Shown: positions 1-6,702, counted from the stretch's first letter. The stretch is 8,632 nt of DNA from a bacterium (GCA_025774205.1 JALGWK010000054.1:1-8632), one strand, 5' to 3'. Notes: generated from the letters alone by a model not told the origin. Program-made: numbers and translations.

Positions 1-285
1 TTCACTCTTCTGCCGGGTCAGGTAGCCCTTGCGGACCAGAGCCTTCATGCTGTCGCTGATCGTGGGAGGTGTAAGCTGCATCTTGTCGGCCAGGACGCCG
101 ACCGTGCTGCCATTGCCGTTAAAAGTATGCATGTGGATGAGGAGAGAGGCCTGGAGGGTGGGCAGCCCCTCATTGCGTGCGGCAACGGTCTTGTTCGCCA
201 GGGCTGCCATCCCGTTCTCGATGAGTGTAAGCGCGATCCGCGCCGGCAGGCTTTCAGACCGGTGAGTCTTGTCGAACACGGCCAT
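1..285 (-). CDS. MarR-family transcriptional regulator (partial, C-terminus outside window)
   Basis: This gene reads leftwards off the window edge; 95 codons are visible, without a stop. The start ATG (285-283) follows a purine-rich AGGGG ribosome site about 7 nt upstream, which fixes the start. The protein begins MAVFDKTHRSESLPARI. Residues 1-55 form an N-terminal helical part. Residues 62-92 (VGVLADKMQLTPPTISDSM, then KALVRKGYLTR) match the helix-turn-helix and the start of the wing of MarR winged-helix regulators. Family members bind DNA as dimers and usually repress nearby or own genes, often released by small ligands; the ligand cannot be told here. It lies 95 nt downstream of the glycosyltransferase on the same strand and may have its own promoter. 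A short dyad at 334-349 could be its operator. Family assignment is fairly safe, the target unknown. Confidence 0.75.
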   Translation of the reverse strand, partial: MAVFDKTHRSESLPARIALTLIENGMAALANKTVAARNEGLPTLQASLLIHMHTFNGNGSTVGVLADKMQLTPPTISDSMKALVRKGYLTRQKSE

Positions 286-333
286 GATTTTTCCCCTGTC
301 TCATCTGGGCAGGGCACTTCGATCAGCAGGCAG

Positions 334-349
334 ATACCGGGTCAGGTAT
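334..349. promoter_or_regulatory. Candidate operator dyad upstream of the MarR gene
   Basis: ATACC (334-338) and GGTAT (345-349) are perfect inverted 5-nt arms separated by 6 nt. The 16-nt size and the place, about 50 nt before the MarR start codon in the 95-nt gap, suit autoregulation by a MarR dimer. Arms this short can arise by chance, and no clear -35/-10 pair was found around it. Confidence 0.25.
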
Positions 350-380
350 TCAAGCATAGTCGCAAGTTGGGCGGGATTTG

Positions 381-1562
381 TCAAGGAGTCCTTATCATTT
401 TCTGAAGGAAATCCTCCAGCCGATCGAGCATGATCGTTTCAGTGAAGAATCGTTCCACCCGCCGTCTGCCTTCGCGCGCCATCTTCCGTCGCAGAGCGCC
501 GTCGAGCGCCAGTCTGCTGAGGCTGGCGGCCAGAGCGGGTCGATCACCGGGCGGGATCAGGAATCCGTTGGCGCCGTCGGTGATGACCTCCGGGATTCCG
601 CCGACCTTCGATCCGATAACCGGGACGAAGAATGCCATCGCCTCGATAAGCACCTGCCCGAAGGTTTCGTAATCGGTAGTAGATGGGAGGACGAGGGTGT
701 CGAAGGAGGTCATCAGCTGGTAAGGATCGTCGACATGGCCGAGGAATCGGATCCGCTCTCCGACTGCTCCCATGGAGGCAGCCTGGTTCCTGAGCGCTCC
801 CTCCCTGGAACCGCTCCCTACGATGATGAGGGCCGCCTGTTCCAGTTCACCGGCGATGAGCCCGAAGGCGGCGATCAGGTGATTGATGCCCTTGTGGGGT
901 TCGAGTCGCCCAACCGCTCCGATGATGTAGGCGTCGGCAGTGAATCCCAGGTCCTGCCGGACCGGTCCCCGGCCACCCTGGTATCTGTCTACCCGTGACA
1001 GATCGATTCCGTTGGGGATGTTACAGACCGTGGTCCCGGCCATCCACTCGAACGATTCGATCACCCGCTTTACTTCCCGACTCGGTGTGATCAGGCCGTC
1101 GAGGTGCTTTCTGTAAAGGCGCCGATATTGCGAATCGGTGTCGAACATGGGCAGGACGCTCCGGCCGATCACCTTCCGGATCGGGGAACGGTCCCTCGCC
1201 CGGGCAACATGGGTGAGTTCCTTGTTGTAATTGACGATGGCGATCTCGAGCCCCTCCTGCCTGGCGAGGCGCGCGATCCGGTTGGCCTGCATGGGACTGT
1301 GATCCATCCCGGTGCAGCCATTGTGGACGGGGATGCCGGCCTGGCTGAGCCGGGCCAGAAAACGGCTCCCCTGCCGACCGATGACATGGATGGTGTGCCC
1401 TCGCGCCTTGAGACCGAGCGAGCTTCGAAGCATCCACTGTTCCACTCCACCGAACACATCCACCGGCGTACTGTTCAGCATGAGCAGCCGGATCGGATCT
1501 TCAGCCGGTATCCGGTGGTCGAACAGGGCTCCGGTGGGTGAAGCCTCAGGTCGGTCAGGCAT
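381..1562 (-). CDS. Glycosyltransferase family 4 (GT-B fold)
   Basis: A 393-residue retaining GT4 glycosyltransferase, predicted to move a sugar from an activated nucleotide donor to a cell-surface or small-molecule acceptor in the cytoplasm. The N-terminal domain carries the glycine-rich GGVE motif (about 38-41), typical of the GT4 acceptor domain. The C-terminal domain has VGRLEPHKGI (217-226), whose basic residues contact donor phosphates, and the EX7E motif in YETFGQVLIEA (Glu299 and Glu307). GGIPEV near 321-326 is also typical. The length is normal and no membrane segment is seen. I chose the ATG at 1562, which has AGG 6 nt upstream and overlaps the HD gene stop by 8 nt; an ATG at 1589 would add nine residues but has no well-placed ribosome site. 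Translation is probably coupled to the HD gene. Donor and acceptor cannot be told from sequence. Confidence 0.88.
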   Translation of the reverse strand: MPDRPEASPTGALFDHRIPAEDPIRLLMLNSTPVDVFGGVEQWMLRSSLGLKARGHTIHVIGRQGSRFLARLSQAGIPVHNGCTGMDHSPMQANRIARLARQEGLEIAIVNYNKELTHVARARDRSPIRKVIGRSVLPMFDTDSQYRRLYRKHLDGLITPSREVKRVIESFEWMAGTTVCNIPNGIDLSRVDRYQGGRGPVRQDLGFTADAYIIGAVGRLEPHKGINHLIAAFGLIAGELEQAALIIVGSGSREGALRNQAASMGAVGERIRFLGHVDDPYQLMTSFDTLVLPSTTDYETFGQVLIEAMAFFVPVIGSKVGGIPEVITDGANGFLIPPGDRPALAASLSRLALDGALRRKMAREGRRRVERFFTETIMLDRLEDFLQKMIRTP

Positions 1563-2163
1563 CCGGTGCCTGATCTGTGGTGGGCGCATTCCCGGCCGGG
1601 ATGCCCTCCAGGCCGAGCTCGCCGGCGATGCCCTGCATCGCCCCGAGGACTACACCGACATGTTCCGGGACCTCCAGGCCCAGGTCACCGGCTCCCTCGA
1701 CGATGTCCTCCCTGCTGACCAGCGCGGCGAAGGATCGGTCCTTGAACTTCTTGGTCACCGATTTGACCTTCACGTCATGAATAGAGCGGCTCGGGCGAAC
1801 CAGCGCCACCGCGACGATGAAGCCGGTCAATTCGTCGACAGCGAAGAGTGTTTTTGCCATCGCCGTCTCCCGTTTCGCTCCTGTGTAGGGCGCGTGCGCC
1901 AGTACAGCCTGGATCATCTCGGGAGGGTACCCGGCCTCTTCGAGGATCTTCACCCCCGCCCAGGGGTGCTCTTCGGCATTCGGGTGTTCTTCGTAATCGA
2001 GGTCGTGAAGGAGACCGGTGATACCCCACAGTTCCTCGTCCTCACCACCGCGTCGCGCGAACTCCCGCATGGCGGCTTCAACAGCCAGGGCGTGGTTGAG
2101 GAGGTTCTCCTTCCTGGTGTGGGTGGTCAGCAGCTCCCAGGCGGCATCCCGATTCAATTCCAT
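1555..2163 (-). CDS. HD-domain metal-dependent phosphohydrolase (COG2316-like)
   Basis: A 202-residue protein of the HD hydrolase superfamily, whose members use a metal-bound His/Asp set to cleave phosphate esters. Visible ligand candidates are His24, the His53-Asp54 doublet in GLLHDLDYEEHP, His66, His90 in VLAHAP, and Asp110 in LFAVDELTG. This order resembles the small stand-alone HD proteins grouped as predicted hydrolases of unknown substrate. The later segment SIHDVKVKSVTKKFKDRSF is also typical of that group. There is no signal peptide, so it is probably cytoplasmic. The ATG at 2163 follows AGAGGGG with ordinary spacing. A promoter lies just upstream at 2198-2227. It is the first gene of a two-gene unit with the overlapping glycosyltransferase, but no pathway link is known to me. 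The last 20 residues are Pro/Ala/Thr rich and look disordered. Confidence 0.85.
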   Translation of the reverse strand: MELNRDAAWELLTTHTRKENLLNHALAVEAAMREFARRGGEDEELWGITGLLHDLDYEEHPNAEEHPWAGVKILEEAGYPPEMIQAVLAHAPYTGAKRETAMAKTLFAVDELTGFIVAVALVRPSRSIHDVKVKSVTKKFKDRSFAALVSREDIVEGAGDLGLEVPEHVGVVLGAMQGIAGELGLEGIPAGNAPTTDQAPDA

Positions 2164-2197
2164 GACGGCACCCCTCTTCCGGTTGTGACAGGTTATG

Positions 2198-2227
2198 AAT
2201 ATATGACCACTTCCTGAAACGGGTCAA
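2198..2227 (-). promoter_or_regulatory. Sigma70-like promoter for the HD-GT4 operon
   Basis: On the minus strand, TTGACC (2227-2222) and TATATT (2203-2198) form near-consensus -35 and -10 boxes with an 18-nt spacer. This leaves a leader of roughly 30 nt before the HD start codon at 2163. The boxes are AT-rich in a GC-rich neighbourhood, which supports the call. No test of transcription is possible here. Confidence 0.6.
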
Positions 2228-2266
2228 CGGGAGGGCTTTGCAGGTGAAGGATCCGCCCGCATTCGT

Positions 2267-2272
2267 TACAAT
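2267..2272 (+). promoter_or_regulatory. lemA: Possible -10 box of the lemA promoter
   Basis: TACAAT at 2267-2272 differs from the consensus -10 by one base and lies in the divergent gap, 124 nt before the lemA ATG. The matching -35 is poor: a TTGCAG at 2238-2243 is too far (23-nt spacing). If used, it gives a leader of about 115 nt holding the hairpins described separately. Confidence 0.35.
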
Positions 2273-2307
2273 GCTTCTTACGGGTCTGATCGGGATCCCG
2301 GGTGAGT

Positions 2308-2350
2308 TCCGCTGAAAGCGGACCATCCCTGTTCCGTATTCCTGATACGG
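2308..2350 (+). promoter_or_regulatory. Two leader hairpins upstream of lemA
   Basis: TCCGCT-GAA-AGCGGA (2308-2322) and CCGTAT-TCCTG-ATACGG (2334-2350) are both perfect 6-bp stems. A self-complementary CGGGATCCCG (2291-2300) lies just before them. Neither stem has a following T-run, so they are not intrinsic terminators. They look like a structured 5' leader of unknown role. Confidence 0.4.
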
Positions 2351-2380
2351 CCCCGACAGTCCCTTCGCGTCAGCTCGAAC

Positions 2381-2399
2381 CTGTGAGGAAACCTCATGG
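2381..2399 (+). promoter_or_regulatory. lemA: Hairpin enclosing the lemA ribosome site and start codon
   Basis: The Shine-Dalgarno-like GAGG (2385-2388) can pair with CCTC (2392-2395) across an AAA loop. Including two G-U pairs the stem extends to 2381 and 2399, so the AUG at 2396-2398 is itself paired. In mRNA this would reduce initiation unless opened. The pairing is seen directly; the regulatory role is inferred. Confidence 0.4.
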
Positions 2400-2953
2400 A
2401 TCCAATCTTCATCATTCTGATCATCCTGCTCGGCTTTACCCTGATTTTCGTGATCAGCACGTACAACATCCTGGTCCGAGTGCGGAACCAGGTGCGGAAC
2501 GCCTGGTCACAGATTGACGTACAGCTGAAACGTCGATACGACCTCATCCCCAACCTGGTGGAGATGGTCAAGGATTACATGGAGTACGAGCAGGAAACCC
2601 TGCAGCGGGTCATCGAAGCCCGGAACCAGGCGATCGACGCCTCCGGTGTCAAGGAACAGGGTGCGGCCGAGAACATGCTGACTGGTGCCCTCCGGCAGCT
2701 CTTCGCCCTGGTAGAGAACTACCCCGATCTCAAGGCGAACCAGAACGTTCTCTCCCTGCAGGAAGAGCTCACCAGCACCGAGAACAAGATCTCATTCTCG
2801 CGGCAGCACTACAACGACATGGTCATGACCTTCAACACCCGCATCGAGCAGTTCCCGGCCAACATCATCGCCGGGATGTTCAACTTCGGTCAGCAGGACT
2901 TCTTCGAGATCGAGTCCACCGAGCGCGAGGTGCCGAAGGTCGACCTTAGATAG
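2396..2953 (+). CDS. lemA: LemA family membrane-anchored protein
   Basis: A 185-residue LemA-family protein, the usual length. Residues 4-22 form one N-terminal hydrophobic segment, and the rest is a long, highly helical domain. The hallmark is residues 24-50, NILVRVRNQVRNAWSQIDV followed by QLKRRYDL, then IPNLVEMVKDYM (51-62); these are the most conserved parts of the family. The C-terminal FNTRIEQFPANIIA (146-159) is also diagnostic. The biochemical role is unsettled; the family is widespread and is often encoded beside htpX-type proteases, as here. The ATG at 2396 follows GAGG at 2385-2388, so the start is well supported, although both can be folded into a hairpin. The next gene is separated by a large inverted repeat but is probably in the same transcription unit. 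I am sure of the family, not of the function. Confidence 0.95.
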   Translation: MDPIFIILIILLGFTLIFVISTYNILVRVRNQVRNAWSQIDVQLKRRYDLIPNLVEMVKDYMEYEQETLQRVIEARNQAIDASGVKEQGAAENMLTGALRQLFALVENYPDLKANQNVLSLQEELTSTENKISFSRQHYNDMVMTFNTRIEQFPANIIAGMFNFGQQDFFEIESTEREVPKVDLR

Positions 2954-2959
2954 GGTACG

Positions 2960-3120
2960 AGTGCCCGGTCACGCAACAAACGTCGCATTCGAGCGGCGCC
3001 GTATCTCGCCCGTCTGCGTTGCGCCTCTTCGCCATAGCCACTGCTATGCCTCGTCGCCACGCCTTGCCGGTCAAGCACGGCGTCACTCCGAGACTGACGT
3101 TCGTCACCTGACAGGACACT
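2960..3120. repeat. 161-nt imperfect inverted repeat filling the lemA-htpX gap
   Basis: The gap is almost wholly one large dyad. The centre is CATAGC-CACT-GCTATG (3033-3048). Outward, matching arm pairs include CGCCGT (2997-3002) with ACGGCG (3077-3082), AACGTC (2979-2984) with GACGTT (3096-3101), GTCA (2968-2971) with TGAC (3109-3112), and AGTG (2960-2963) with CACT (3117-3120). Arms of about 79 and 78 nt agree at roughly two thirds of positions by eye, with small gaps. It starts 7 nt after the lemA stop and ends 3 nt before the htpX start. The form suggests a dispersed intergenic palindromic element (MITE- or REP-like) that settled between two co-oriented genes. There is no transposase and only one copy in view. 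In mRNA it could fold into a long stem. Confidence 0.75.
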
Positions 3121-3123
3121 AGC

Positions 3124-4080
3124 TTGGATTACGGAAATATGAGCCAGGGCATGGACAAAGGGGCCGCCGCAGAGAAAACCCTGGGCGGGTTCTACTCCCA
3201 CATCAGCGGGAACAAGCGGAAGTCGATCTTCCTCGTCTTCCTCTTCACCCTCGGTGTGGCAGGTTTCGGCTGGCTCGTCGGGGAAGCGTGGATGGAACAG
3301 GGGCTAGGGTTTCTGGGCATCTTCGGCGTCTTCGCGATCGTCTACAGCCTGGTGGCCTACTACGCCGGGTCGAAGATGGTCCTCGGGGTGAGTAAAGCGA
3401 AGCAGATCCACAAGAAGGAAGACCCGGAACTGTGGAACGTTATCGAGGAACTCTGCCTCGCGGGCGGTCTGCCGATGCCGCAGGTCTACGTGATCGACGA
3501 TACCGCACCGAACGCTTTCGCGACCGGCCGCGATCCGGAACACGGGGTGGTGGCCATCACCACCGGGCTGCGCCAGAAGCTCACCCGCGATGAACTGCAG
3601 GGTGTGATGGCGCATGAACTCTCCCACATCCGATTCTACGACATCCGTCTTCAGACCCTGATCGGCGTGCTGGTCGGATTGACGGCACTGCTCGCCGACA
3701 TCTTCTTCCGGGGGCTCTTCTGGGGCAGGCGGGGTGGCAGGAGGGGAGGAAACCGGGAGGGTAATGGCATCCTGCTCATCCTGGCAATCGTGGCGGCGAT
3801 CGTCGCCCCGATCGCGGCCAGGATCCTCCAGTTCTCCATCAGCCGGAAACGGGAGTACCTGGCCGACGCCGGGGCAGTGCAACTGACCCGCTACCCGCAA
3901 GGCCTGGCAGACGCACTGAAGAAGATCTCGGGCGACAAGGAAGTTCTGGAAGTGGCCAACCGGGCCACCCAGCACCTATATATCGTCAATCCGATCAAGT
4001 CGTTTGAGGATCGGGCCAAGAAACTGTTCAGTACTCATCCCGCCATCAACGAGCGCATTTCCCGCCTGAGCAGCATGTGA
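3124..4080 (+). CDS. htpX: HtpX-like M48 family membrane zinc metalloprotease
   Basis: A 318-residue integral membrane protease expected to cut misfolded or damaged membrane proteins at the cytoplasmic face. The catalytic HELSH (164-168) gives two zinc-binding His and the catalytic Glu165. Glu244 in SRKREYLADAGA is the expected third zinc ligand. TAPNAFATG (127-135) and STHPAINERI (303-312) are also M48 signatures. Hydrophobic segments lie near 34-52, 63-82, 176-195 and 215-236, with a Gly/Arg-rich loop (201-214) between the last two. Start choice: TTG at 3124 has AGGA 7 nt upstream, and this AGGA lies inside the right arm of the inverted repeat; ATG at 3139 or 3151 would be five or nine codons shorter but has less well-placed ribosome sites. 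It follows lemA, a common pairing, and its stop overlaps the DUF481 start. Symbol by similarity to the HtpX family. Confidence 0.93.
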   Translation: MDYGNMSQGMDKGAAAEKTLGGFYSHISGNKRKSIFLVFLFTLGVAGFGWLVGEAWMEQGLGFLGIFGVFAIVYSLVAYYAGSKMVLGVSKAKQIHKKEDPELWNVIEELCLAGGLPMPQVYVIDDTAPNAFATGRDPEHGVVAITTGLRQKLTRDELQGVMAHELSHIRFYDIRLQTLIGVLVGLTALLADIFFRGLFWGRRGGRRGGNREGNGILLILAIVAAIVAPIAARILQFSISRKREYLADAGAVQLTRYPQGLADALKKISGDKEVLEVANRATQHLYIVNPIKSFEDRAKKLFSTHPAINERISRLSSM

Positions 4081-4922
4081 TGGCATCACCGGTTCTGCGC
4101 GGTCCCAGGCTGGGCGATGCCCTCCCGGTCACGCTCCTCCTCTTATTGCTCAGACCACTCAGACTATTCAGATCGCTCAGACCGGTGCTTCTCCTGGTGC
4201 TGATCGCGCTGATCCCCGGGCGGGCCGGGGCGCAGATCGTCAATATCGAGAGCATCCTGGTCGGGGAACCGAAAGATGGCTTCGGGGGCGCGGTGCAGAT
4301 CGGTTTCCGCTACCTGAAGGGGAATTCCGAATACCGTCAGCTGGAGGGCAACGGCCTGGTCCGCTGGAAGGGGGAGGGGCACATCTTCCAGCTCGTGCTG
4401 GGCGGAATGTACAAGACTGCGGGTGAAAAGAAGGTGGCCGACAACAGCCTGGGCCATCTCAGGTACGGCCATGAGATCTCCGACCGGATCAGGCTCGAAG
4501 CGCTCCTTCAGATACAGCAGAACGAATTCGTCCGCCTGAAACGCCGGCTGCTGACCGGCGCCGGATTCAGGGCCAATATCCTCGAATCGGATACCGCCCG
4601 CATCGACCTGGGACTCATCCTCATGCACGAGAACGAATTGCTGAGGAACGCCGTCTCCGAACCGGGCTGGCGGGCTTCCACCCTGGTCAGCGCCGGATGG
4701 GAACTCACTTCCTCTGTACAGCTGAGCGGTCAGGTCTACGTTCAGCCTCTGCTGGGTGACCCGGGGGACTACAGGATCCTGAGTGACACCGGCCTGACCG
4801 TCCGGGTGCTCGGCCCGCTCTCTCTGCAGATGAGTGCCCGGGTGGTCTACGACAGCCGCCCCCCGGCCGGAGTGGAGACGACCGACATCTCCCTGCGCAA
4901 CACGCTGGCTATCACCTTCTGA
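4080..4922 (+). CDS. DUF481 family outer-membrane beta-barrel protein (YdiY-like)
   Basis: A 280-residue exported protein resembling DUF481, the family of the putative salt-induced outer-membrane protein YdiY. The hydrophobic segment VLLLVLIALIP and the ending GRAGA|Q give a probable signal-peptidase site near residue 51. The mature part has alternating strand patterns such as VQIGFRYLKGNSEYRQLEGN and ends in a terminal phenylalanine (LRNTLAITF), a usual outer-membrane insertion signal. The start is either ATG 4080, sharing one base with the htpX stop (TGATG), or the adjacent GTG 4077; no strong ribosome site is seen, so coupling to htpX is likely. The n-region before the hydrophobic core is unusually long (about 35 residues) and contains a four-unit 9-nt tandem repeat. 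The real start might therefore lie further in. Function is unknown; DUF481 assignment is moderate. Confidence 0.72.
   Translation: MASPVLRGPRLGDALPVTLLLLLLRPLRLFRSLRPVLLLVLIALIPGRAGAQIVNIESILVGEPKDGFGGAVQIGFRYLKGNSEYRQLEGNGLVRWKGEGHIFQLVLGGMYKTAGEKKVADNSLGHLRYGHEISDRIRLEALLQIQQNEFVRLKRRLLTGAGFRANILESDTARIDLGLILMHENELLRNAVSEPGWRASTLVSAGWELTSSVQLSGQVYVQPLLGDPGDYRILSDTGLTVRVLGPLSLQMSARVVYDSRPPAGVETTDISLRNTLAITF
4148..4183 (+). repeat. Four-copy 9-nt tandem repeat in the DUF481 signal sequence
   Basis: Four adjacent 9-nt units, GCTCAGACC, ACTCAGACT, ATTCAGATC and GCTCAGACC, share the core NTCAGAYY. The first and last are identical. Being 9 nt, changes in copy number keep the frame and add or remove three residues with an Arg-Xaa-Leu or Leu-Arg pattern. 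The array lies in the n-region of the predicted signal peptide, between two hydrophobic stretches. Confidence 0.7.
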
Positions 4923-5012
4923 TCGGTTCTATCTTTCAGCGACGGTTGTGACGATCCCGCCGGTCGTATGTACCCCATGAACTGACCCGTACCCCCGAGG
5001 AGTCCGTACCCG

Positions 5013-6578
5013 ATGGAACGAAGAAACCTTCCCGCAACCCTGGCGATCCCGCTCATCCTGATCCTGTTCGCTGCTCCGCTGACAGGCGCCGCTGCCGCCG
5101 GACAGCAGAATCCGGCAGTCTACCGGCCCGGCGAGATGGTTGTTCTGAACAGGGATATGGCCCTGCGGCTGGCTCTCGACCAGTCGTGGCGGATCGAGGA
5201 GATGAAGCTGCATCTGCGGCGTGACACCTGGAACCTCGAATCGAACCGTGCCGCGCTCAAGTCGAATGCGAGCATGAGTTTCACTCTGCCCAACTACGAC
5301 CAGTCTATCAAGGAGATCATCGATCCCTCCACCGGCGACCCGATCGTGCTCGGGACCCGCTCGGCCCGGTACGCGGGCAGTATCTCCATCAAGCAACCCC
5401 TGCCGACCGATGGGGTCGTCTCACTGAACGGCTCCTTCAACCGGACCTCAGACAGGCTCTTCTCCTACACCCCGGGTCGAAAGGCGTATTACGGAAATGT
5501 CTTCCTCCGCTACGAGCAGCCGATCCTGCGGCCGAACCGGATCCAGGTGGCGATCCGGCGGGCCGAGCTGACGCTGGAGAACACCCAGCTGGAATTCGTG
5601 GGCAAGCAGATCGATATCATCCGGGACATCTCCCGGGCGTATTTCGAATTGTACGAGCGGACCTACCAGGACCAGCTGGCGATCGAGGAGCAACAGCGAC
5701 TCGAACAGCTCTACGAGGCGGGTCGACGACGCTTCCAGCGGGGCGACCTCACCGAGATCGACCTCCTCCAGCTGGAGGTCGACCTGCTCGACAAGCGGAA
5801 CAAGTCCTCCAGCAGTACCGGACGGTTGACCCGTGAGAAGAGCAACTTCAAGAACGCCATCGGTCTTCCACAGGAAATAGCTATCACGATCGAGCCCGAC
5901 CTGACCTTCACCCCGATCGAGATCGATGCCGATCTGGCCATTGAGCGAGCCTTCGAGTACCGCTCCGATCTCAGGCGGAATGAGATGTGGCGCGAGGGGC
6001 ACGAGATGACCATCGAAGAGACCCGTTCACACGGACGGATGAGCGGCAGTGTGAGCCTCACCCTCGGGCTGGAGGGGCGGGGGGATGAGATGGGGCAGTT
6101 CTATGACAACATCCTCGACCCCGACCAGGCCCGGGGCGCGGCCATCAGCTTCAACGTTCCCCTGTGGGATTGGGGTCGCAACCAGGCCCGGCTCAACGCC
6201 CAGCTCGCCGACCTGGAGCGGATCGATCGGTCGCGGGACCAGACCCGCCTCAATATCGAGCGGGGGGTCGTAAGTACGGTCGACCGGGTCGCCGAGGCCC
6301 AGACCAGGCTCGACCTGCTGGTGAGCAGTCTCGATGCCGCCGAGCGCTCCTACCGCCTGGCGGTGCAGCAGTTCGAGTCGGGATCGCTCAACGTCCAGGA
6401 TCTCCTCCTGACCCAGGGGCGGCTGGCCAGTACGCGGCGCAACTACCTGTCCGCCTACCTCGACTACCGGCGGGCGCTCATCGATCTGCTCCGGAATACG
6501 TATTGGGACTGGGAGAAGGAGCAGCCCCTGACCAGGACCCTGGCCACCTATATCGTGGAGAGCGACAGCGATTTCTGA
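5013..6578 (+). CDS. TolC-family outer-membrane efflux protein
   Basis: A 521-residue protein of the outer membrane efflux (TolC/OEP) family, which as a trimer forms a barrel in the outer membrane and an alpha-helical tunnel across the periplasm. Residues 7-30 are a signal peptide ending in Ala/Gly (GAAAAG). The two expected repeats are visible: an N-terminal half with long coiled-coil helices around 176-282 (including LEQLYEAGRRRFQRGDLTEID), and a C-terminal half around 385-490 with the matching ERSYRLAVQQFESGSLN and VQDLLLTQGRLASTRRNYL. ISFNVPLWDWGRNQARL (378-394) is the typical strand-to-helix turn. Length is at the upper normal end. ATG 5013 follows GAGGAG (4997-5002). No inner-membrane pump or adaptor gene is next to it, and a terminator follows, so it is either an orphan partner or belongs to a complex encoded elsewhere. 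Substrate unknown. Confidence 0.92.
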   Translation: MERRNLPATLAIPLILILFAAPLTGAAAAGQQNPAVYRPGEMVVLNRDMALRLALDQSWRIEEMKLHLRRDTWNLESNRAALKSNASMSFTLPNYDQSIKEIIDPSTGDPIVLGTRSARYAGSISIKQPLPTDGVVSLNGSFNRTSDRLFSYTPGRKAYYGNVFLRYEQPILRPNRIQVAIRRAELTLENTQLEFVGKQIDIIRDISRAYFELYERTYQDQLAIEEQQRLEQLYEAGRRRFQRGDLTEIDLLQLEVDLLDKRNKSSSSTGRLTREKSNFKNAIGLPQEIAITIEPDLTFTPIEIDADLAIERAFEYRSDLRRNEMWREGHEMTIEETRSHGRMSGSVSLTLGLEGRGDEMGQFYDNILDPDQARGAAISFNVPLWDWGRNQARLNAQLADLERIDRSRDQTRLNIERGVVSTVDRVAEAQTRLDLLVSSLDAAERSYRLAVQQFESGSLNVQDLLLTQGRLASTRRNYLSAYLDYRRALIDLLRNTYWDWEKEQPLTRTLATYIVESDSDF

Positions 6579-6644
6579 TCGTTGAGCACTGAAGGGAACA
6601 ATCAACTCGACATCCGGCCGAGACCGGTTCGATCGAAGGGAGTG

Positions 6645-6672
6645 AAGGGGGACCTTACCGGGTCCCCTTTTT
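6645..6672 (+). terminator. Rho-independent terminator after the TolC-like gene
   Basis: GGGGACC (6648-6654) pairs perfectly with GGTCCCC (6661-6667) across a 6-nt loop, and further A-T and G-T pairs extend the stem. A run of five T (6668-6672) follows. It ends the envelope gene block and insulates the sigma operon. Confidence 0.88.
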
Positions 6673-6702
6673 CATGCAACAATCCGGGTTCCGACCGCGC
6701 CT

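Noticed and set aside
378-998. A 206-codon plus-strand frame opposite the glycosyltransferase C-terminal half
   Set aside because: It mirrors the codons of the GT4 donor domain and shows no family motifs.
1312-2217. A 301-codon plus-strand frame over the HD and glycosyltransferase genes
   Set aside because: It opposes two proteins with clear catalytic motifs and has no recognisable features of its own.
2890-3201. A 103-codon minus-strand frame across the inverted repeat
   Set aside because: It consists of the repeat and the ends of lemA and htpX read backwards; an open frame here is a by-product of the palindrome.
4923-5012. Possible promoter (TTGTGA ... TATGTA) before the TolC-like gene
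   Set aside because: The spacer is only about 15 nt and both boxes are poor; read-through from the DUF481 gene is equally likely.
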